Origin: Musa acuminata AAA Group
Lineage: Eukaryota > Streptophyta > Magnoliopsida > Zingiberales > Musaceae
Direction of reading: 5' to 3'
DNA length: 64,000 nt
Assembly: GCF_036884655.1 (NCBI RefSeq)
Contig: NC_088355.1
Location: forward strand, 38,259,001 to 38,323,000
The position numbers were made by a program, and so were the translations under genes. Shown here in pieces: positions 11,501 through 23,490 of the stretch. Position 1 is the first letter of the stretch. Every line of letters begins with the position of its first letter. The notes below the pieces were generated by a model. The model saw nothing but the letters and a program-made list of their open reading frames with translations, made no database searches and had not been told where the DNA came from.

Positions 11501-13694
11501 ATATGTGGTTCATGTTATGAGCATTGATGCCATGGAGGAGATTGCCAAGGCCAGAAAAGCAGGTAACAGATTATGTCGTTTCCTTTAATTTTATTCTTAG
11601 TGCCTTCAAGATATATTCCAGGATGACTATTTATGTTCTGCACCTAAGATGAAAGGTCAATATGGAGCTGGTTGATATGGGAATTCTTATTTCAAAGTAG
11701 CTTACCTAGTAGAAATTTATTCTCTAGCATTCATCTTATGAATGCAGGGCAAAGGGTCATTGGTGAACCTGTAGCTTCTGGGTTAATCCTTGATGATTCT
11801 TGGCTTTGGCATCCTGACTACACTACTGCTGCAAAGTAAGACCTAGTACATTTTCCATTCCATTCATTGTTTTAAAATTTTCATATTTGCTGTGTCTGAT
11901 AATTACTTTTATTTTCTTCTAGATATGTAATGAGCCCTCCAATAAGGACATCAGGACATGATAAGGCTCTTCAAGCTGCCCTTTCAACTGGTGTCTTGCA
12001 AGTAATGAATCTTCTCTACTGTTATAATGGTGAACCTTCTTTTTTCATTACATACAAAGAGAGTGATATTTCTAAGAGAATGTGGGATTGATTAGACATA
12101 AAGTAGAAAACTATAATTGGGCGAGAGAAATACAGATTTATGGGTGCATGCACATAAGGTTACCAATTCCATATGAAGGGCATAAACTCTCGCTTTTGTA
12201 CCATATTATTGATTTGCACGATGCTTCTCACCTCGTATGTCAAGAAAAATTAGAGAAAATAAATAAGAATGACATGAAACACAGTTCTGTTGGTGCAGTT
12301 TTACATTTAGAAACTGTTTTGTTCTATTCTTTATGGCAGTATTATATTCTAACACTTGCTTACACTTGTTTTTTTTCTATCTATGTTTCTCTATCTGTCA
12401 ATTGCTTTGTGATTTTGGTTTTGGTTTGCATTTTATTCTAGCAAGCATACATGATATATTTCATACATCTCATGTTGATCAATTTATTGGTAATAAAGCT
12501 AGGATGTACCAAAAAAGAACATATCTAGTAATTTTTTCACTGCAATGCAGCTTGTTGGGACTGATCATTGCGCTTTTAACTCGACTCAAAAAGCTCTTGG
12601 TTCTGAAGACTTTAGAAAGATCCCAAATGGTGTCAATGGTATGTTCTTGTGTTGGTAGCAGTTGCCTTGATGCAGCATTAAATGTTCATTATGAGATGGA
12701 CATTGTCATTCTTATCAGATGTACATTGTCACCATTAATTCCAGGTATAGAGGAAAGAATGCATCTAATATGGGATAAGATGGTGGTAAGCTGCAACACT
12801 GAGATGACTAATATCTACTTACATGGAATATTCCGCAAAATTTCATATGATATTTGCAAAAACTTGGCATTGTTACAGGAATCTGGACAAATGACGGTTA
12901 CTGATTATGTTCGAGTGACAAGCACCGAGTGGTATGTTATCAAAATGGTGATGTGCATAATGAAGTTGATAATAACAAAGCATTACATGTTTATACGTAT
13001 TATTTAAATTTCTGCATATATTTGACAAAATTAATTTTCGATAAGAACCTTCGTTATCTAAATAAAACAATCGTTTGGTTGTATGTGTATAGATCATCAG
13101 GTGATGTTTTACAAATTTAGCATCATACTTTGTGCAGTGCCAAAGTATTCAACATTTACCCACGTAAAGGAGCTATACTGGAAGGATCTGATGCTGATAT
13201 AATCATATTAAACCCCAACGCAAGCTTTAAGATAGCCGCTGCTTCTCACCACTCAAGATCCGATACAAATGTGTATGAAGGGGCGAAAGGAAAGGTAATC
13301 ATTGTTGATCGTTGATCACTATATGTTAGTCAAACTGGGCGAGCATGATGCTAAATGCAAAACTGTCAAGGACTTGTACCTCTTTTCCTAATATTGATAG
13401 GATTCCAAATGGAGTTTCACATTTCAAGTATTTTCATAGTCCTGGAATCTTTACAACAGAGTCCCAATGTGTTACTGACTTGCTGTTAAATCACCGCTGC
13501 AGGGAAAAGTTGAAGTCACGATTTCACAGGGAAGGGTGGTTTATGAAGATGGTAAACTGAAGGTTGCCCCTGGCTCTGGCAGGTACATAAGAATGCCACC
13601 TTTTGGCTATCTTTTCGACGGCATAGAGAAGGCAGATGCTGCATATTTTGCTTCTCTTAATGCTCCAATCCAACGCACGAAATCTGCAGCTTGA
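8504..13694 (+). CDS. PYD2: Dihydropyrimidinase (pyrimidine catabolism, PYD2)
   Basis: Hydrolyses dihydrouracil and dihydrothymine to N-carbamoyl amino acids, the second step of pyrimidine breakdown. Exons by eye: 8504-8623, 8695-8844, 9729-9780, 9902-10171, 10299-10510, 11442-11562, 11748-11835, 11923-12001, 12551-12638, 12745-12785, 12879-12931, 13138-13294, 13503-13694. They total 1623 bases with phase kept throughout, giving 540 residues, normal for plants. Metal ligands of the cyclic amidohydrolase fold are present: HTH at 113-115, the lysine to be carboxylated in SFKFFMAYK (K203), H236 in MVHAENGD, H292 in VVHVMS and D369 in GTDHC. Residues 18-33 are hydrophobic, like a signal peptide, which agrees with the endomembrane location reported for Arabidopsis PYD2. 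The first intron is short (71 bp) and is the least certain junction. Confidence 0.93.
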
Positions 13695-14950
13695 GGTTAA
13701 ATGGTAATGTACTTTAGAATTAGCTTGTAAAAAACAAAATAAGTGATAGAAACGATGAACAAAAATACAACTTCAGAAAAAGATAGATTCTGAATTGAAT
13801 AGTTGCGACAAATTCAGTTCTACAATAACAGAAAAAGTTCGTCATCAGTTGTGATTTTTATAAGTTAAGAAATTTGATTTGCATGTAGGTGCACATTGTT
13901 CTTCTCCTCAAATAGTTTGCAGCACTAAAGGAACAGTTTTACTACAACATAATCTTGCTTTAACTATAACAAACTTATCCACAGAACCTTTAGTCAAGTA
14001 TAAACAATCTGAACTATACATCTAGTGGTAATCTTCTTAGGTCATTGCGATGCTTCATTTTGTTATTTTGTTTGTTATTTATTTTTTATATATACTTCTC
14101 ATGGTTGCAATGTCTGAATTTAAATGACAACGGAAAGTTCGGAATATCTGATAGATGTTTCTGACTCGTTTGCATATTCATCGCTGATCAGAAGAAAATG
14201 ATTTAATGTTACTATTCTTTATCTGTTGTGGAGGGTGTGCAAAATTCTCTTTATGTTTCTGCCTGTAGAGATGGTACAGAAGTGGACTTTTAGTTGATAA
14301 TTCACCACATTCTCGAAAGAGATGATGCAAAGCTTACATGTTTAGATACACCACAATCTCATAAGAGGTGATGCAAAGCTTTACATGTTTAGATACACCT
14401 ATATAGATGATGCAGAAATGGACTTTTAGCTGATAATTCACCACAATATTCTCATTATTTTTTATTCATTTCTTGGATATCCTTAAGCCTTCCATTGTGT
14501 TAGAATTGCTGTCCTCCCGAAGGAGAGTCTCCTAAAAATCAATGTCCTAAAACTTTATGCAATATTGTTTACAAATTTCTTACTACTCATATAAAGCTCT
14601 TCTTATGCAATTTAATAAATAAAAAATAATCTTTTTTTTTTATCTCAAGTAAACACATCACCATTACCCAGGAGTTGACCCATGACACTGTGTGGGAAGA
14701 ATCCAACATGAGATGGATTGGCAATGAACTTGATGCATTGCTAAAACCAAAATAATTAGAAGCATGAACTGGGCTCCTTGCTAAAATCCAGGATATCATT
14801 GAGCCCTCGATTTCTCATTGCAGAAATAACATTGTATGATCTAATCTTCTCATTATTTAGGTTTTAGCAGTGGACCAAGTTCGTGCTTGTCCAAATCATG
14901 ATGGATTGGCAATTGACCAGCCATGGGCTAAACAACTGCAGCTCCCCGTG
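13695..14950. other. Intergenic region with nested direct repeats
   Basis: 3' flank of the dihydropyrimidinase gene and spacer before WAK-a. No gene seen. Between 14270 and 14455 two phrases are each repeated: one reading TGGACTTTTAG then TGATAATTCACCACA (near 14282 and 14418), the other GATGCAAAGCTT followed by ACATGTTTAGATACACC (near 14323 and 14370). The order is A-B-B-A, suggesting local duplication. The rest is AT-rich and unremarkable. Confidence 0.5.
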
Positions 14951-14959
14951 ACCACCGCC

Positions 14960-15216
14960 TCTTTTGTTTGTATCAAGTTAACATCATATGCCTACGGTAC
15001 GTAATCAATTTCTTTTCCTTTCCTTTCCTTGTCTCTGTCGATGGCAAAACCGAGGGCACCAGTATTTGTCGACTATATATGGGTGGACCATGGCGGATCC
15101 GATACATGCTATGCCCTCATTTGTTTTATGCATACGTATATTATCCATGTCCAAAGACATAACAATCTGATCCAGTAGTTGTGAGGGCAAAAGAGAGAGA
15201 GAGAGAGAGAGAGAGA
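14960..15216 (+). promoter_or_regulatory. WAK-a proximal promoter and GA-repeat leader
   Basis: This stretch matches the upstream region of WAK-b on the other strand (23343-23490): both have the pyrimidine block CTTTTCCTTTCCTTTCCTTG, the phrase TGTCCAAAGACAT and AACAATCTGATCCA in the same order. ACTATATATGG near 15072 is a candidate TATA box. A (GA)n run of about 26 bases ends directly at the start codon. The same GA run sits in front of all three WAK genes here. Confidence 0.5.
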
Positions 15217-17754
15217 ATGATTGCTAAGAGAGTGGTGGTGTTTCAGGTAGCAGCGACCTTGTTGTTAGCATCAGCTGTCGCAGCAGCAGCAGCAGCAGCG
15301 GCAATATCGAAGCCAGGATGCCCGAGCAAGTGCGGCGAAGTAGACATCCCCTACCCGTTCGGCATCGGGACCGACTGCTCCATGGAAGGCTTCGACATCA
15401 CTTGCAATGACACCACCGATCCTCCAAAACCTTTCATAGCTGTAGGAAACATCGAAATCCTCAACGTCTCCTTGGTTGATCACGAGTTAAGCGTGCACAT
15501 CTACATGGTTGGTCAGTGCTACGAGCAATCTGGTAATTACTCAACGACAAGCCTGGCCCTGCCATTCTTGTTCTCGGCCGCCAGCAACAAGTTCACCGTC
15601 GTCGGTTGCTCCACTCTCGCCTACGTCGTAGGCCAAAACGTGAAAGGCAACACTTACGCGAGCGGCTGCGTGTCCTACTGCGACGACGCCGGTGGCGTTT
15701 CGGAGGGGCCGGGTTGCGATGGCATGGGTTGCTGCCAAACTTCCATACCCAAGTCGCTCAGCAATTTTACCGCCTACTTCAGTGATTCCTTAAACAACAG
15801 TGAGGTGGCGAGCTTCAGTCCCTGTAGCTATGCCTTCGTAGCCGATCAAGATTGGTTCCGCTTCAATAAATCCACCCTCTTCCCTGATTTCGGCGACGAG
15901 ACCAATTACCAGGTTCCTGTGCTGCTGGACTGGGCGATGCGCAACCACTCGTCGTGCCGGGATGCTGAAGCTGACTACCCTAACTACGCCTGCCGCAGCG
16001 CTAACAGCGACTGCTTGAATTCCACCAATGGCCCCGGGTACTTATGCAAGTGTTCCCAAGGATACACAGGCAATCCCTATCTCGAGGGTGGATGCCAAGG
16101 TACTCCCCGCCCATCTCTTCCCACATGCCCGATTACACATTCCTTCCATTTCTGATGGTCGAATCAACGCTCGACAGATATCGACGAGTGCGAACTTTCT
16201 CAGCTGTATCCATGCTTCGGAGTTTGCAGCAATATACAGGGAGGCTACCTCTGCACATGCCCTCCTGGCACGCATGGTAATGCCACCAAAGACACTTGTA
16301 TCGGCAACTCATCCAAATTTCCATTACCGGCGCGGCTGGTTATAGGTAAACTAAACCTTCGGTCTTTCTTACTTTATTGTCCTTCTACGACTTCTCCTAA
16401 TCTCCAGCTGCCATGACAACACTCTTTTCGGCGGACATACGTTGCAATGTCTCTTCGAGTTGCCTACACGCCGGCTGATGCACCATTATACGTTAAAACT
16501 ATAGAAGAATGAATGAAAACTATGTGTCGCTTTTCGTTATTTGAGCTAATTCTCGCGACGCGCATGCTTTGTGCAGGTTTCAGCGTGTTCTTTGTGGTAT
16601 TAGTTGCCCTGGTTTCTAGTGCAATCATATGTACCCAAAAGTTGAAACTCAAACGAGAAAGAGACACTTTCTTCAAGAAAAATGGGGGATTCAAGTTGTA
16701 CGAAGAAATCCTATCCAAAAAGGTGGACACCGTTCAAGTATTCACCGAGGAGGAGCTACAACGAGCCACAGACAACTTCGACGACAAAGGAGTCATCGGC
16801 TGCGGCGGGTACGGCATGGTGTACCGGGGAATCTTGGACAACCAACGAACGGTGGCGATAAAGAAGTCGAAGAAGGTCGACGAGCGACAGAAGGACGAGT
16901 TCGTCAACGAGATCATCGTTCTTTCTCAGATCAACCACCGGCATATAGTAAGGCTACTGGGCTGTTGCTTGGAGCTGGATGTTCCCATGCTGGTCTACGA
17001 GTACATCTCCAACGGCAGCCTGTTCGACGTGCTCCACCCTGAGCACTACACCTCGCCCCTCCCCTTGCAAGCTCGCCTAACGATCGCTGAGCAGGCCGCG
17101 GAAGCGCTCGCCTACTTGCACTCGGCGACCAACCGGTCCATCATTCACGGGGACGTCAAGTCCCACAACATACTGCTGGACGACGACCTCTCCGCCAAAG
17201 TGTCCGACTTCGGAGCGTCTCAGCTCGTCCCCATGGACGAAGACGAGTTCATCATGTTCGTGCAGGGAACGTTAGGTTACTTGGACCCCGAGTGCATGCA
17301 GACCCGCCGGCTGACGGATAGAAGCGACGTGTACAGCTTCGGGGTCGTCCTCCTGGAGTTGATCACAGGCAAGAAGGCGATCTACGCCGACGATGCTGGG
17401 GAAAAGAGGAGCCTGGCGACAAGTTTCCTCGTGATGATGAAGGAGCAGAGGCTGAGGGACATACTGGATAACAAAATGATCGGGGAAGGCGGAGAGCGGT
17501 TGCTGGGGGAGGTTGTGGCCATTGCCAAGGAGTGCCTGAGCGTGAAGGGAGAAGAGCGGCCGTCCATGAAGGAAGTAGCAGAGCGACTGCATTCTTTGAG
17601 AAGGTTAAGGCTGCAACCGAGGGAGGAATATGATCAGGGAGCGATCGAAATGGTAAAAGCTGAAGAGACAAGAAGATGCACGGAGACGGATACCAGCGGT
17701 TATCATATTCTGGATAGCAGCACGCTGCTGAACAACGTCGACGCCGGGAGATGA
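15217..17754 (+). CDS. Wall-associated receptor-like kinase (WAK-a)
   Basis: Cell-surface receptor kinase of 742 residues that links the wall, probably pectin, to cytoplasmic signalling. Exons 15217-16099, 16178-16345 and 16577-17754 total 2229 bases in frame. The start is the ATG after the GA run; no other ATG precedes it in frame. Order: signal peptide with an alanine run (about 1-30), GUB_WAK galacturonan-binding domain (C35 onward, CGEVDIPYPFGIGTDC), EGF-like module opening DIDEC encoded by exon 2 (295-350), membrane span (about 352-370), and Ser/Thr kinase. Kinase landmarks are the glycine loop GCGGYGMVYRG (425-435), K446, HGD with D543 and DFG with D561. The catalytic arginine is replaced by glycine (HGD), making it a non-RD kinase, as in many monocot WAKs. 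Motifs are intact, so it is likely active. Confidence 0.93.
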
Positions 17755-18760
17755 CGAAGTTGCTTCCTCCATCTCCTCCTCCGAGCCATAGATATAGTTC
17801 CATTACAAGACGTCGTGTGGTACCAATAGATCTTTACAGAGTGAACTCGATGATTTTTATGTGATAATTATAATCCTTGGCAATTTCGCCCCTTGGAAAG
17901 TCGGATGCATAGATCATTTGATAGGATTTGTCTTTTAGCATATTTATTACCGTAGTAAAAGAAATGATCAATCTGTAAGACATTAAATGTAGAAATCAAA
18001 TGCTTACTCCATTAACCATAGGGTAGTGGGGGGAGGGATGCGTCCCATGTTGGCAGGGAAGGAACACTGTTTTCTCCTTCAGCACAGAGATAAAAGTACT
18101 TATGTGAAACACAAGTCTCTATCAACTACAAAGAGAGTTACATCCATAAGATGCCCTATCTCGCAATGTCGATTGATGATACTGACTCACGCATGTTTTC
18201 TTAAATAATTTTATTACAAACTTGTGTTTGCATGGTATTCTAAGATCACTTGTATTTTCCAAAGAAAATTTGATTTAGATAGTTATATTTTTGTGAATAT
18301 TTAATTCAAAATATCCGACATGATTGTTAAGTTATTTTGGATATTTTTTCTCAAGAAGATCATCTTTTCTTTTTTTTTCCCAAATGAGCCATTGTTTTAG
18401 TTTTTCTCAAATAATGCCCTATAATTTTTTCGTTCATTGTGAGCCATAGTATTTTCATTTGATTTATTTACATGTGATTTTAGTGTTTTTATTCAGGTAC
18501 TGAAAACACCATAAAGGCTATTGAAAAATACTATAAGTGATATCAAATTATGACTATTACAATATTATATTTCTAAGTTTGTAATTATTTTGATTGAGGT
18601 TAAGAAAATATTTGGGTCATTTATTTTGTTTTTGTTGTGGTGGTTAAAACATTATAACATACCAAAATACTATAACAAACTTTATTTTAGGGAAATCATC
18701 CAATTATATTTATTTTTTATTTTTGATAGTACTCTTTGACAATGGACAATGGGGAAAAAA
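17755..18760 (+). repeat. 3' flank shared with WAK-c (inverted duplication arm)
   Basis: From the WAK-a stop to about 18.74 kb the sequence reappears, inverted, downstream of WAK-c (about 33080-33759). Near-identical phrases include CAGAGTGAACTCGATGATTT and GCCCCTTGGAAAGTCGGATG. Similarity is high for the first 200-300 bp, then weaker with indels. This shows that duplication covered gene and flank together. No gene is seen here. Confidence 0.7.
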
Positions 18761-20428
18761 TGATTTTATGTTATTAGGTAGTACAAGGCATCAACGCTTA
18801 TGGCAGATAAAAGATTCAGTGATCTCGTCAACTTTATCCTAAATGAGACAATTCAGCTACCTAAAGGGCTCCCTCATGACTAAGGGGGGAGAAGCCTAAT
18901 CTATTATTGGAGATGCCTCCTCCATTCATTGACACTAGGTTGCGACGGTGGCGGTGGCAAAGATCCTAATCGACCTTTGTGTGTTAGGGCTATCCTCTCT
19001 CTCTCTCTCTCTCTCTGTCACTCTCTCATATACGTCCCAACATGCCCAATCTAAGGGTCGAAGGAAGCTTGGATCTCATTGACCAAGCAGCTCTACTCCC
19101 ACCTGATGTCCTCTTGGTGCACCCTTGCTAAAGGGTGGGACACTATCATCATTGTCTTCATCCTACACCTCATGTTGACTTGGATAATGTTGTAGAGATT
19201 TGTGTCTTCAAACAAACAAAATTAGCTACAAGATTGGCAAAATCTTAAACTAAGAATGGGGCATCAACATCTTATCTCATGGTATAAGATAGCTACTATT
19301 CACTCATATGATAGATGATGATGGACTCGGATAGGGCAAGAACAATTCAACGGATCTACTCTTTCTTCGACTCATGGAACCATGGGGTGACATTGGAAAA
19401 CTTTTAAGTAGACCAATTCAAGTTGATTGGCCATCTGTTCCTTAAAAAAAAAAAAAAAAAAATCTCTTTTTCTAACTTTGAAATCGGAGGGAGCAAAGAG
19501 AAAATATATCGAACCCTTGAAGCACACGATATAGCATACAAATAGTAGAGTCAATGTTAAGGTAATACAAAGCCTTCCAAACTCACAAACAAATGCTTTA
19601 AGATAGCGCTAGGAGTTCGGTGCCATCTAGGTGGGCAAGCATTTTTAGTACTAAAAAAACTTGACAAAAAAAAGTGTAAAAACAATGTCTTATCCTATGT
19701 AGATCAACGCTAGTGTAGTAGTGATGTGATTCATAGGATCAATCACCAAGTCGAGCAACAATCAAATTAAACTCAATCAGAATGTGATAGATATCCCAAA
19801 TATAATTTAGGTTAGAGGCCAACACGATAATATCGAAGTCGAACGAGTTTACTGAAGGTTGTGGGACTCTACCTCTTGAAGGATTCATCCCCAAGTGATA
19901 GCATCCCTTAACATGACCACTTCAACATATTCCAAGGAAGAAGCTTGATCAAAGACACCGAGGGTGGTGACGAAATTAATGACATATCTGACCTCTTTCA
20001 ATAAAGACATTCAGATCTTTATTGAAAGCTATGGATGAGTCTAATGGCTAAGGTTTGAATATCCTGATTGAAGGCATGAGCGACAAATGAACATGACCTA
20101 CTATTTATAGGAGCCAAGAGTAACCCTTCATCTACCCCGAATATCCATTAGCTCCCAAATGATTCAAAATGAGCGCAACATGAAAAGTATAGCCAAAGCA
20201 ATTGAGCCTCAATGTCGGTTAATTATTACCATAATGCAATTTTGATTGCCAATCACAATGTCAAGTACATGTCAATTATCTGTTCAAATACCCAACAAAA
20301 ACAACATTCATCAATTGTCGAGCATAGAAAACAAGCTTAGAAAAGACACCACCGTTCTTGCAATACAAGCGATGAAGGAAGCATACGAGGACGTGAAGAT
20401 TTCGATCACGCTTAGACTTACAACCTCG
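18761..20428. other. Decayed repeat-like spacer
   Basis: No gene recognised. Contains a (CT)n run at about 18992-19020 and an A18 tract at 19445-19462. Wording and composition resemble degenerate retrotransposon internal DNA (frequent stops, mixed composition), but I found no motif to assign a family. Confidence 0.3.
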
Positions 20429-23342
20429 TCATCTCCCCATATTCATGTGCAGGGCATGATACGCGCTGCTACCCGTTTCCGTCTCTCTTGTTGTCTCTTC
20501 AACTTGTACCATTTCGATCTCTCCCCGATCATATTCCTCCCTCGGTAGCAGCCTTAACCTTCTTAAAGAATGCAGTCCCTCTAGTACTTCCTTCATGGAG
20601 GGTCGCTCTTCTCCCTTCACGCTCAGGCACTCCTTGGCAATGGCCGCAACCTCCCCCAGCAACTGCTCTCCCCCTTCCTCCACCATTTTGTCATCCAGTA
20701 TGTCCTTCAGCCTCTGCTCCTTCACCTTCGCAAGGAAACTTGTCGCCAGGCTCCTCTTTTCCCCGGCAGCGTCGGTGTAGATCGCCTTCTTGCCTGTGAT
20801 CAGCTCCAGGAGGACGACCCCGAAGCTGTACACGTCGCTTCTATCCGTCAGTCGGTGGGTCTGCATGCACTCGGGGTCCAAGTAACCTAACGTTCCCTGC
20901 ACGAACATGATGAACTCGTCTTCGTCCACCGGGACGAGATGGGACGCTCCGAAGTCGGACACTTTAGCCGAGAGGTCGGTGCCCAGCAGTATGTTGTGGG
21001 ACTTGACGTCTCCGTGAGTGATGGAACGGCTGGTGCCCGAGTGCAAGTAGGCGAGCGCTTCTGCGGTCTGCTCAGCGATCGTTAGGCGAGCTTGCAAGGA
21101 GAGGCGCGAGGCGGAGCGGTCATGGTGGAGCACATCGAACAGGCTGCCGTTGGAGATGTACTCGTAGACCAGCATGGGGACATCCAGCTCCAAGCAGCAG
21201 CCCAGTAACCTTACTATATGCCGGTGGTTGACCTGAGAAAGAACGATGATCTCGTTGATGAACTCGTCCTTCTGCCGCTCGTCGACCTTCTTGGACTTCT
21301 TTATCGCCACTATTCGATGGTCGTCCAAGATTCCCCGGTACACCAAGCCGTACCCGCCGCAGCCGATGATTCTTTTGTCGTCGAAGTTGTCCGTGGCTCG
21401 TTGTAGCTCCTCCTCGGTGAAGACTTGAATGGTGTCCACCCTTTTCGATAGGATTTCTTCGTATAACTTGAAGCCCCCATTTTTCCTGAAGAACATCTCT
21501 CTTTCTCTTTTGTGTTTCGACTTTTGGATCGCTATGGTTACACAAGAAATGAGAGCACCTAATGCTACAATGATGGCGCTGCAACCTGCACGCACAGTCA
21601 TGTGAGTGGCTAGGATTAGCATGAGAGCAACTGCTACAAAGAGGGCGCTGAAACCTGCACGCACAGTCATGTGAGTTGCATGGATTAGCTTAAAGGCCGA
21701 GAAGTGGATGAGACACATATCTCATCCATTCTTTTATAGTAGAAGCGCATCCAAAACAGATCGTATAAGTGAGACATGTGAGTTGCAATGCATGACATCC
21801 AAATCTAAACATGTGCACCTTTCTCATGTTTGAACTCTTCAAAAGACAGCTTCTTGTAAGGAAGACCGTCTTCTGTTCAGGAGTGTATTCATCATAGCTC
21901 CTCTTTGTTGCAATGAACCTATCAATAATCGGTCTCTCTCATGATCTAAGAAGACTTATTGTTCTACCAGGTCTCTCAAAGTCAACTTCTCTTGCTAATA
22001 TAAAGCATGATCTAAGAATCGAGATAGAGGCCAACGTCTACAATCGTTGGCCTCTATCTCGATTATTGTAGGCGGCCAAAAATTGATGTGCCTAATATTT
22101 GGGATGCATGCGAAAGCCAAACAAAAGAAGAGTAGAATCTCGAGTTCGATCGTCGAAAGTTACTGACAAGCAAGAGAGACGGGTAAGACGTGAAGGCGTG
22201 GAGATCGGGTTTACCTACAGCCAGCCGTGCTGGTGCTGGAAATTTGGATGGGATCTCGGTGCAATTGTATTCGGAGGCATTGCCGAGCGTGCCGGGAGGG
22301 CATGTGCAATTGTAGCCTCCCGGTGTATTGGTACAAACTCCGTAGCATGGATACAGCTGAGGAAGTTGGCACTCGTCGATGTCTGTGAGCATTCCACCAT
22401 CAGAAGAATGAAGGTGTGATCGAGCACAATGGGAAGAGGAGGGGCGTAATACGTACCTTGGCATCCATCCACGAGATAGGGATTGCCTGTAAACCCATCG
22501 GAACACATGCAACGGTATCCATCGCCATTGGTGGAGTTGAGGCATGTGGTGTTCCCACCGCGGCAGGCGTAGGTTTCCGGCTGAGCTTGGGCATCCGGGC
22601 ACGACGACGGGCTGCGTATCGCCCAGTCCATCACGGCGGGAGACTGGTCATTGTTGTTCTTGCCGAAATCTTCGGAGAGTTTGGACTTATCGAACTGGAA
22701 CCAATCTTGATCGGCCAAGAAGGCATAGCTGCAGGGACTGAAACTTTGTACATTGGTTTTGTCGAAGTTAAAGTCGAAGTAGGTATTAAAAACATTGAAC
22801 TCCGTGGGGATGGAAGTTTGGCAGCAACCCAAGCCATCGCAATTCGGTCCCTCCGAAACACTGCTTTCTTCGTGGCAGATGGATATGCATCCGCTAGCAT
22901 AAGAGTGAGTATCGTCGTTCTGACCTCCGATGTAGGCGAGAGTGGCGCACCCGACGACGGTGAACTTGTTGCGGGTGGCGGAGAACAAATATGGAAGATC
23001 CACGGATGTATTTGCGTGAAACGCACGGTCGTAACACCACTTAGCCATGTAGATACGTGCGGTTAACTCATGATCAACCAAGGAGATGCGGACGATTTCG
23101 ATGTTTCCTGTACTTATGAAAGCTCTTGGATTATCGGCGGTGCCACCGCAAGTGATGTCGTAGCCTTGCATGGAGCAGTTGGTTCCGATGCCGAACGGGT
23201 AGGGGATGTCGACTTCGCCGCACTTGTCCGGGCATCCTGGCTTCGACATCGTTGCTGTGCCATTCAAAGCTGCTGCTGCAACAGCCGATGCCAGCAACAA
23301 CGTCGCCGCTATCTGAAACAGCGGCACTCTGTTAGCAACCAT
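20429..23342 (-). CDS. Wall-associated receptor-like kinase (WAK-b)
   Basis: Second WAK paralogue. Reading on minus, exons are 23342-22457, 22382-22215 and 21654 or 21585 to 20429. Exon 1 gives signal peptide and GUB_WAK domain (CPDKCGEVDIPYPFGIGTNC), exon 2 (168 bp, the same length as in WAK-a) gives the EGF-like module DIDECQLPQ, and exon 3 gives membrane span and kinase. Exon 3 has two in-frame acceptors 69 bp apart, made by a tandem duplication; they predict 759 or 736 residues. The kinase has GCGGYGLVYRG, VAIKK, HGDVKSHNILL and DFGAS. It is non-RD like its relatives, with SITHGD in place of SIIHGD. The tail after the kinase differs from WAK-a and WAK-c. Intron 2 holds a perfect foldback hairpin. 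The proximal promoter matches that of WAK-a. Confidence 0.9.
21585..21668 (-). repeat. 69-bp tandem duplication spanning splice acceptor and membrane segment
   Basis: On minus, the phrase CTCACATGACTGTGCGTGCAG, then GTT.CAGCGCC, occurs twice with a 69-bp period. Each copy offers an AG acceptor (exon starts 21654 and 21585) and both leave the same frame. Using the first acceptor adds 23 residues with a second hydrophobic stretch. The other two WAK genes have one copy only. Confidence 0.85.
22017..22064. repeat. Perfect 20-bp hairpin in WAK-b intron 2
   Basis: Arms 22017-22036 and 22045-22064 are exact reverse complements around an 8-base loop (TCTACAAT). The right arm with its flank corresponds to a single sequence in WAK-c intron 2 (CTACAATCGCTGGGATCTAT, near 35351-35370), so the left arm is probably a later inverted copy. 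Confidence 0.85.
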
Positions 23343-23347
23343 CGTCA

Positions 23348-23380
<33 letters not shown>

Positions 23381-23490
23381 GCTGCCGTCCAAACTATTGG
23401 ATCAGATTGTTATCATCATGTCTTTGGACATTATATGTATGTATATATACCCCCTTTGGGTTTTACCATCGAGACAGACAAGGAAAGGAA
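23343..23490 (-). promoter_or_regulatory. WAK-b proximal promoter and GA-repeat leader
   Basis: Read on minus, a GA run of about 34 bases (CT on plus, 23349-23380) lies just before the start codon. GTATATATAC at 23441-23450, about 100 bp upstream, is a candidate TATA box. The phrase TGTCCAAAGACAT and the flanking CTGATCCAATAGTT match the WAK-a promoter. Confidence 0.5.

Noticed and set aside
12333..13007. 224-codon open frame on plus
   Set aside because: It runs through introns and exons 9-11 of dihydropyrimidinase in the wrong frame; the correct exons keep the enzyme sequence.
17363..17803. 146-codon open frame opposite the WAK-a kinase
   Set aside because: Shadow of the GC-rich kinase exon; the same shadows appear opposite WAK-b and WAK-c.
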